In this document: piece by piece, positions 11,149 to 16,951 of the stretch
Numbering within the stretch: the first letter of the stretch is position 1
Layout of the letters: each line of letters starts with the position of its first letter
Source of the DNA: Paraglomus occultum
Taxonomy: Eukaryota; Glomeromycota; Glomeromycetes; Paraglomerales; Paraglomeraceae
Reading direction: 5' to 3'
DNA length: 16,951 nucleotides
NCBI GenBank assembly: GCA_910592205.1
Contig: CAJVPJ010000770.1
Location: 1 to 16,951 of the forward strand
The notes under the pieces: model-generated
The model's input: the letters and a program-made list of their open reading frames with translations, nothing else
Database searches by the model: none
What the model was told of the DNA's origin: nothing
Position numbers and translations under genes: made by a program

Positions 11149-11265
11149 TTTTACTATATATTTCTTGTACAGTCAACTGCCGTTAATTCAACCGCCTCCG
11201 TTCCCGGCGTTATCGGTCGAATTAATGGCATAGGCAGTTGACTGTACAAGAAATATATAGTAAAA
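11149..11265. repeat. Perfect 33-bp inverted repeat with 51-bp loop
   Basis: Bases 11149-11181 and 11233-11265 are exact reverse complements. The inner 12 bp of each arm are the ends of a TA-flanked miniature element (11170-11244). The outer 21 bp of each arm (including the TA) lie outside the element and are what remains of a palindromic target site. The whole can form a strong hairpin. Confidence 0.95.
11170..11244. mobile_element. 75-bp pogo/Tigger-like miniature inverted-repeat element
   Basis: The element begins CAGTCAACTGCC and ends with the exact reverse complement, and has a TA dinucleotide on each side (11168-11169 and 11245-11246), as expected for Tc1/mariner-superfamily target-site duplication. 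Inside, the two ends remain similar (GTTAATTCAACC against ATTAATTCGACC) but for a 6-bp insertion GCCTAT/TATGCC in one arm, so the terminal repeat was about 28 bp. It has no coding capacity and would depend on a transposase supplied elsewhere. Superfamily assignment rests on the TA duplication and end vocabulary. Confidence 0.65.
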
Positions 11266-11270
11266 CTACA

Positions 11271-11994
11271 GTACAACGGAGAAATTTACACAAACATCTT
11301 TAACTCTCTTCGTTCGTCGCTCTGTTATACACCGACATATCATTAGGTTTTAAAAAATACACACCCTTTGTTGTCGAAAATCTGTTAATGGCTTAGTGAA
11401 CCGTCTCCCTCCGCTGTATGGAGATCGTAGTTTAACCTTAACGTACATCTGGATGTACGCCTATCGTGCGGATATAATATATCCCGTACGCCTTTCGATT
11501 AAGCTATTCTCGATTTATAATGTGCATTTATTGGCATCGGCTCAATAATGAGTCGCTTGCAGCTCACGAGATTTTTCGGCAAAAGTCTGAATGTTGTTTT
11601 ATTGCGATTAAATTTTCTACCGCAGCATAAAAGCGCTGAGTTTACAATGTAGAAAAAGTTGCCTTTACAATCAATAATTTGTAAATCATGGCAATTGATA
11701 ATCCAATAAAGAAATTGATCTTATCATTTAACAATAAATCAGATTCATCCATCTTATGTCAAAACATTCTTTTTGATGAGAGGTTGTTTCTTTATTATTA
11801 TAGTAATAGAGTTTTTATGGAAAAGCATTAAACAAAAAACATGATAGGGAATTTTCTATGAATATGTGGTGGTTCATCAACTTTCTAATTATTATTATGG
11901 TAATAATTATGAGAAATGCCCAAATATATCAATTATTATTATTATAGTGTTGTGCAAGGTCAACTTTCATGACAATTGTATATTAATTGAAGTA
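11271..11994. other. Intergenic downstream of gene C
   Basis: No gene is supported. The part at 11390-11500 is less AT-rich and carries small symmetrical motifs: an 8-bp stem CGTACATC/GATGTACG at 11442-11459, a GGATATA/TATATCC stem at 11470-11484, and an imperfect 12-bp direct repeat GTACGCCTWTCG at 11455 and 11486. These could be remains of a DNA transposon end. From 11780 to 11990 the sequence is rich in ATT/TTA runs. Confidence 0.4.
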
Positions 11995-12000
11995 TTTATT
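11995..12000 (-). terminator. Candidate poly(A) signal for gene C
   Basis: TTTATT on plus gives AATAAA on the minus strand, about 30 bp past the last recognisable LRR remnant and about 230 nt beyond the gene C stop. The position suits the end of the original, longer gene. Chance occurrence is possible in AT-rich DNA. Confidence 0.35.
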
Positions 12001-12029
12001 CTTACTATTACATAATTGCATAAATAATA

Positions 12030-12290
12030 AAAGATTCAAAAAAGTCAGAGATGAATTTGATTCTAAGACCTTTGTCAATGCTGTTGCTCCTGCATTGCCA
12101 ATCTGATTAAAACTGAGATTCAAAGAAGTCAGAGATGCCAATGCTGTTGCTCCTACATCTACAATCTGATTATAACCAAAATCAAAAAAGTCAGAGATGA
12201 ATTTAACCTAGAGTCTTTGCCAATGATCAAGATTCAAAAAAGTCAGAGATGAATTTGATTCTAGAGCCTTTGCCAATACTGTTGCTCCTG
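12030..12290 (-). pseudogene. Decayed LRR units downstream of the gene C stop
   Basis: At least three more LRR units follow gene C out of frame. The frame is lost at about 12295, where 11 nt covering AATCAGATTGG of the unit consensus are missing, so the gene C product runs into an unrelated tail and stops at 12227. In the correct frame the next unit reads DAGATVLAKALESNSSL, then a larger deletion near 12225 removes most of another unit. Two further short units follow, with variable codons at about 12170 and 12109. These were coding until recently, as their repeat text is still close to the intact units. Confidence 0.75.
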
Positions 12291-12640
12291 CATCTGTACC
12301 TAAGATTTAAAGAAGTCAGAGATGAATTTGATTCTCGAGCCTTTGCCAATGCTGTTGCTCCTACATCTCCAATCTGATTAAAACGAAAATCCAAAGAAGT
12401 CAGAGATGAATTCGATTCTAGAGCCTTTGCCAATGCTGTTGCTCCTGCACCTCCAATCTGATTATCCCACAGATCCAAAGAAGTCAAAGATGAATTTGAT
12501 TCTAGAGCCTTTGCCAATGTTGTTGCTCCTGCATCTCCAATCTGATTAAACCTAAGATTCAAAGAAGTCAGAGATGAATTTAGCTCTAGAGCCTTTGCCA
12601 ATGCTGTTGCTCCTGCATGTCCAATCTGATTATCAGAAAG
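12050..12640 (-). repeat. 84-bp LRR-encoding repeat array of gene C
   Basis: The unit is the same as in gene A's array, more than 11 kb away. Intact units place their variable codon pairs at 12632, 12548, 12464 and 12380, encoding SD, RF, WD and RF, then RY at the deletion point near 12295. The backbone text (for example GAGCCTTTGCCAATGCTG on plus) is the same in both arrays. Units beyond 12290 carry deletions. Confidence 0.9.
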
Positions 12641-14677
12641 TATCCAAGAATTCATTGAAGGGTTTGATATTAATGTGTGCATCAGTGCTGTCACCTCTCC
12701 TCTCAGTTTTGAAGAAAGATTTACCATTCTGCCTGGTAAATGATGGTTTGTGTCATCAGATAACCATTGTAATTGTTTGTGTACTTCTTTGCAAGATGGT
12801 CGCTCTTCAGGGTTCTCATTCCAACATGCTGAATATAGCTGAACATATGCTCCTGGTGTTTCTGGAGAGGGTGAATCTCGATAGCCTTGCCTTCTACATT
12901 CTGCTATACTGGTCCAATTTTTACAAGGAATTTGCCCACTAGAAATTTCCCAGAATATTACTCCAAGACTAAAGATATCAGACTTTTTTCCACGTTTATA
13001 TAATTGAATTCTAAATGATAATGGATCTCTGTATGCTGCAGTACCTTCTCCTATTGATGATGATATACTCTGTCCAGATAGACCAAAATCAGCAATTTTT
13101 GCAATACCAGATTTGATAAGAATGTTGGAGGAAGACTGTAAATAAGGGTTAGGAGCATCATAATTATTAGTGTATAATCATTCAGGCTACCATGACTAAA
13201 TAAAATGTAATTACACATTACCAAGTCTTTGTGGATGATGTCAAGTTTATGCATGTACTTCAGACCATTAGTAATTTCCAGACTAAGTTTGTACTTTTTT
13301 TCCCATGTTAAACTGCGAAAATGTTGTGATAAGTGTTTGCGTAAAGGTCCGCCATTGGCAAATTCGAAAATCATATGATAACCATCATCTTCGTCTTAGT
13401 ATTAGATTGGAAAGCAAAACAATTGTCATGTGTCAGATATACAAGTACAAAACGACAGTGGGTAGGTTACTTACAGACACCTAACAATCGAATAATATTT
13501 GGATGCCCGCTCACTTTCTCGTGGTTTTTCAGCTGAATATAAACCATTAGTTATAATCTAGCTATTATAAAGAATATGCCCTAATCTATTACAATGACCA
13601 ACCTCTTTGACAAGCGTTTTGTAAAATTTTTCATCAGAACCGTGGGCATCCCGATACAAAGTTTTTGTGGCGACAGTCAATTTATTGTGTTTCATTGTTG
13701 CCTTATACACTACCCCATAGGCACCGCCAGCAATAGCACGACCAACATCAATGTCGTTTTTTGGATAGCAGCGGATAGAACCCTTTCGAATGCAGTCCTC
13801 AATCCATTCCTTATTATAAACGTTATTAGGCTCTTCCTGCCGCCGATGGCTGATTACTTGCTCGTCAGTGGTCTGAGAAGGTTGACCTGGGAACCCGTTT
13901 CCTAATGGATTAAAATCGCTTTGTAATTCAGAAACTTGGTAAACATTTCCTTGCGACTGAGGCATAATTGGATCGTTCGTAGCTGGATAAACCTACAATG
14001 GTATAACGATATGTGAATGTGAAAGTTTAGTGCAATTACCTACGGTAAGTCGAATATACGAACCTGTGATTGGACATGAAACTCGATTGGAACAATTCTG
14101 AGCATGTCTTCAACAGCGTTTTGTCCGTCCAATTGATGCACGGATTGCATCGGCGCAAACGTTTCGTTTGGTGTTTGTACTTCCCGCTGTCTCGAATACG
14201 GGTACTGTGGCAACCACTGTTGCTGACGTTGCTGCTGATACATAAGTAAGTTTTGCCAAGTAGACCGAGTGTCGTACTGTTGCTGGATAGAATTACGTAC
14301 TAGTTGTTCATGTGCAGTCGGACTGGAATCGTCTATATACGGTGACGGTTCATCAGTCAATTGTGCTGCAGACCACCAAAGGTGAGCGCATCAGCAGGTA
14401 ATTGTGAAAGATTGAGTGATGCTTGATATTGTTCTATTTGCAAGTCGTTTTGGTATGATAAATACTGGTTTGAGCCATCAATGTGTTCCAGTTGCGTTGG
14501 TTGTTGATAAGTTGCAGGTGAGGCAGAATATGGCCATGTGTTATGATACTGTTGTTGTGCTTGTTGTGCTTGTTGTGCTTGTTGTTGTTGCTGTTGTTGT
14601 TGCGGCTGTACTGATTCTTCGTATTGTTGATAATCCCATGGTTGGATCTGCCAAGCTTGAAAAGGTTGTTGCGACAT
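12227..14677 (-). CDS. Gene C: Q-rich N-terminus, TKL-type kinase and C-terminal LRR protein (frame broken in exon 1)
   Basis: Five exons parallel gene A: 14677-14064, 13992-13603, 13532-13475, 13394-13222 and 13135-12227. Introns are 71, 70, 80 and 86 nt, GT-AG, with CTAAT-type branch motifs in introns 2 and 3. With the frame restored the protein is about 714 aa. Residues 1-280 are Q-rich, with a Q8 run and QQA repeats. The kinase spans about 285-540: IAGGAYGVVYK loop, VATK lysine near 315, HPNIIRLLGV, HKDLSSSNILI with Asp near 411, and DFG from 428. LRRs start near 576. Kinase exons 2-5 are fully open. Exon 1 is 614 nt, one short of a whole codon number: at about 14358-14374 the first frame stops (TGA at 14359) and the -1 frame continues with QLTDEPSPY. 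Both the ATG of exon 1 and the rest of the protein have matches in gene A, so a 1-bp loss is the simplest reading. Initiation further in, giving a kinase-LRR without the Q-rich head, is possible. Confidence 0.8.
14551..14603 (-). repeat. Trinucleotide (CAA/GCA) repeat coding poly-Q in gene C
   Basis: On the minus strand this is a run of CAA/CAG codons broken by regular GCA codons, giving Q8 followed by three QQA-type blocks. At DNA level a 9-bp unit (GTTGTGCTT on plus) is present in three tandem copies. Gene A has no such run at this place (it reads QRQQQRH), so the expansion is specific to gene C and likely to vary in length between strains. Confidence 0.85.
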
Positions 14678-14700
14678 TCTGTAGGCTAAAGATTAGTCAA
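14678..14700 (-). promoter_or_regulatory. 3' splice-site-like sequence directly before the gene C start codon
   Basis: The minus strand reads GACTAATCTTTAGCCTACAG-A-ATG, that is a CTAAT branch-like motif, a short pyrimidine-containing stretch and CAG one base before the ATG (AG at 14680-14679). Gene A has the same CCTACAG-A-ATG. A 5'-UTR intron or an additional upstream exon is therefore possible. No donor could be assigned. Confidence 0.4.
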
Positions 14701-14730
14701 TCGATATTCGCAGCAGCTAGTAAGGGGTAT

Positions 14731-15511
14731 GGACCAAGTTTTTGCCCAATTGATGTCAGCGCAAGACATGATCGAGAGAATGACGGAAACATGATAAAAG
14801 TGATATAAACAAATGATAATAATATGACGAAAAGCATAGCATTAAACTTTAGTCTCTTTAGTTCATGACGACATAATACTGTTAAGACAAGTTTTTTGTA
14901 CAATTAATGTCAGCGCATGATCAAGAGAATGGGACAGAAATATAATGAAGTGTTGTTTGTAATAAGAAGCATGAAAATAAAGACGACGGAATATTGTAAA
15001 GACAAGTTTTGCCTAATTTGATGTCAGTGTAAGACATGATAGAATGAATGACGAAACCATGATAGAAGTGATATAAAGAAATGATAATAATATGACGAAA
15101 AAAGCATAGCATTGAAGCTTTAGTCTCTTTAGTTATGACGACATAATACTGTTTAAGACAAGTTTTCTGCTCAATTGATGTCAGCATATGACATGATCGA
15201 GAAAATGACAGAAATATGATGAATTGATATAATGAATATACTTTAGTTGCGTTATTATGATGACAGAATGTAGACGTTAAGCTAATTAGTCGTACGCTAG
15301 CACAATTTTGATCAACACAAAACATAATCTAAGAAAAATGACGAAATATGATGAAAGAATGATATAATAAGAAGAAAACGTTTTCTCTATAAAAGCATCC
15401 CTCTAAGCTTGGGTGGTGGGTGGGTAAAGGTTAAGTATATAAGATTCCCCGTAAAGATCGACACAAGAAAATGCTATAAATGTGTATATTAGGGAAAACT
15501 AATTTAAACAG
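14731..15511 (+). repeat. Left arm of the foldback structure
   Basis: The arm contains four recognisable sub-repeat heads of the form ACAAGTTTT..AATTGATGTCAG followed by GACATGATCGAGA-like text, at about 14734, 14887, 15002 and 15158. Spacing is about 115-156 bp. The inner part, 15290-15470, has no such head but is the best conserved between arms. By eye, roughly nine in ten bases match the right arm, with short indels. Confidence 0.9.
15388..15424 (+). promoter_or_regulatory. TATA-like box and G-rich tract in the left arm
   Basis: TATAAAAG at 15388-15395 is followed by GGGTGGTGGGTGGG at 15411-15424 and preceded by the palindrome AAAACGTTTT at 15375-15384. All three recur in the right arm as reverse complements (16137-16144, about 16108-16121 and 16148-16157). 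Inward-facing promoter activity is conceivable but unproven. Confidence 0.3.
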
Positions 15512-15999
15512 ACAAATAAACATCGGAGAAAAATCAAAAACAGTTAGTAAGATGCACAGGTAAAGGCGATGAAAATGTATTTTATGTTAATTAGGAACTT
15601 TCATTCGCCAATTTTAATATTTTACATATTAATATGTTACATGGGATAATAATAACGCGTCATTACCATCAATCACAATCATTAGTCGACATTATGTGTC
15701 GACAGAGAAATTTATGTAATCGAAAAATTTTTTATAGTGCGTAGACAGTAATAGTCCTTGGCCAATATTATACAAATTATGTTTCGCGTAATCGTTAATC
15801 ACACAAGCCATAATAATTTGAAGTAATGATGAGAAAAACTATTATTGTTAGCTTATTGTGTTTACGGCAACCAAATGCTAAACAGCTTTACTTCCAATCA
15901 ACTTACACCAATTTTAATCAAATAAATTTCTAATTAGGTATGTAATAATCAAGGATATAGAATAAATATTTTAAGGCATTTAAATTTTCGATTTTTGTT
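15512..15999. other. Spacer between the foldback arms
   Basis: This 488-bp stretch is unique in the window, AT-rich, and has no credible open frame. It contains a 7-bp GTCGACA-type inverted repeat around 15685-15703 and another near-palindromic AT stretch around 15612-15635. Nothing identifies it as a transposase or captured gene. Confidence 0.6.
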
Positions 16000-16810
16000 C
16001 TGTTTAAATTAGTTTTCCCTAATATATTTTCCTGCTAACCTTTAAATACACATTAATAGCATTTTTTGTGTCGATCTTTACGGAAAATCTTATATACTTA
16101 GACTTTACCCACCCACTACCCAAGCTTAGAGGGATGCTTTTATAGAGAAAACGTTTTCTTCTTATTATATCATTCTTCCATCATTCCGTCATTTTTCTTA
16201 GATTATGTTTTGCGTTGATCAAAATTGTGCTAGCTTACGACTAATTAGCTTAACGTCTACATTCTGTCATCATAATAACGCAACTAAAAAGTATATTCAT
16301 TATATCAATTCATCATATTTCTGTCATTTTCTCGATCATGTCTTATGCTGACATCAATTGAGCAAAAAACTTGTCTTAAACATTATTATGTCGTCATAAC
16401 TAAAGAGACTAAAGCTTTAATGCTATGCTATTTTCGTCATATTATTATCATTTTTTTATATTACTTCTATCATGTTTTCGTCATTCATTCGATCTTGTCT
16501 TGCACTGACATCAAATTAGGCAAAAACTTGTCTTATCAATATTACGTCGTCTTTATTTTCATGCTTCTTTCGACATATTATTCTAATTATTACATCACTT
16601 TATTATATTTCTGCCATTCTCATGTCTTGCGCTGACATCAATTGGGCAAAAAACATGTCTTAACAGTATCATGTTGTCATAACTAAAGTGACTAAGTTTA
16701 ATGATATGCTTTTCGTCATATTATTATCGTTTGTTTATATCACTTTTATCATGTTTCCGTCATTCTCTCGATCATGTCTTGCGCTGACATCAACTGGGCA
16801 AAAACTTGTC
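16000..16810 (-). repeat. Right arm of the foldback structure
   Basis: Read on the minus strand, this arm is collinear with the left arm through all sub-repeats, from the head at about 16809 to the inner edge at 16000. It carries about 22 extra bases near 16025-16050 that the left arm lacks, and an extra stretch near 16575-16600. Collinearity shows that the sub-repeats formed before the inverted duplication, or that the arms are homogenised with each other. Confidence 0.9.
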
Positions 16811-16866
16811 TAATCAATATTACGTCGTATTAAGAATGCAACTAAAGCGACTAAAGTTTAACGTTA
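16811..16866 (-). repeat. Extra partial sub-repeat outside the right arm
   Basis: Minus-strand text with TTAAACTTTAGTCGCTTTAG and a following GACGTAATATT word matches the second half of the sub-repeat inside the arms. It has no counterpart at the outer end of the left arm, where sequence next to gene C begins instead. The left arm is therefore shorter at its outer end. Confidence 0.65.
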
Positions 16867-16951
16867 TATTACGGAACTGCCTGCGCAGAAAATTATGTGC
16901 GATCATTGGTTAATTTTTGAGGGCGAATTTTTGACTAGTGCGCACAGAATT

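Larger units (their letters stand above)
14731..16866. mobile_element. Foldback-type structure with long sub-repeated inverted arms
   Basis: Two arms of about 0.8 kb (14731-15511 and 16000-16810) are inverted copies around a 488-bp spacer. Each arm is made of diverged sub-repeats, which is the hallmark of foldback (FB-like) transposable elements. No transposase or other frame is present; open frames inside the arms are by-products of AT-rich text. Target-site duplications could not be found at the outer edges, so the true limits are uncertain. A plain inverted duplication of a satellite-like array is the main alternative. Confidence 0.65.

Noticed and set aside
12030-12290. A separate fourth LRR gene
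   Set aside because: The units continue the gene C array with the same phase until the 11-nt loss, so they are its broken tail.
14921-15325. 134-codon minus-strand frame, and a 96-codon plus frame at 16345-16635
   Set aside because: Both fall in the foldback arms and are mirror images of the same repeat text; composition is that of AT-rich repeats.

Overview
The window looks like an accessory, AT-rich piece of a eukaryotic, probably early-diverging fungal genome. The best fit is an arbuscular mycorrhizal fungus (Glomeromycotina). The reasons are short GT-AG introns of about 70-105 nt with CTAA(T/A)-like branch sites, and tyrosine-kinase-like (TKL) kinase text that resembles the large kinase expansions of that group (W-I preamble before the kinase, HKDLxSxNILI, DFGLS, GYRDxPVPGTP, AxCWxxNPxxRP). 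The placement is by recognition only; no search was run.

Three paralogous kinase genes lie on the minus strand. Gene A (about 3099 down to 502, with an out-of-frame tail to 136) and gene C (14677 down to 12227, with a decayed tail to about 12030) share one architecture: a Q-rich, low-complexity N-terminus, a TKL-type kinase domain in five exons, and a C-terminal array of 28-residue, ribonuclease-inhibitor-type leucine-rich repeats (LRRs) encoded by 84-bp DNA repeats. Intron positions and phases match exactly. Gene B (about 5997 down to 4503) is a diverged, clearly broken relative with the same kinase intron positions but a different, non-LRR C-terminus. Genes A and C each have small indels that break the reading frame (one in the 5' half and one in the LRR region each), so they are recent pseudogenes, polymorphic alleles, or affected by assembly errors.

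Within the LRR arrays the backbone codons are nearly identical from unit to unit, while two codons per unit, on the predicted concave face just before the conserved Asn, differ almost every time. That is the pattern of a diversifying recognition surface. With a non-RD (HKD) kinase and a Q-rich head, the family looks like a cytosolic receptor-kinase system; this function is inferred.

From 5998 to 11994 there is a gene-poor AT-rich stretch. It contains a 75-bp TA-flanked pogo/Tigger-like miniature element, inserted exactly at the centre of what was a perfect 40-bp palindrome. From 14731 to 16866, directly upstream of gene C, lies a large foldback structure: two arms of about 0.8 kb, each made of internal sub-repeats, in inverted orientation around a 488-bp spacer. 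Its left arm starts about 54 bp from the gene C start codon.
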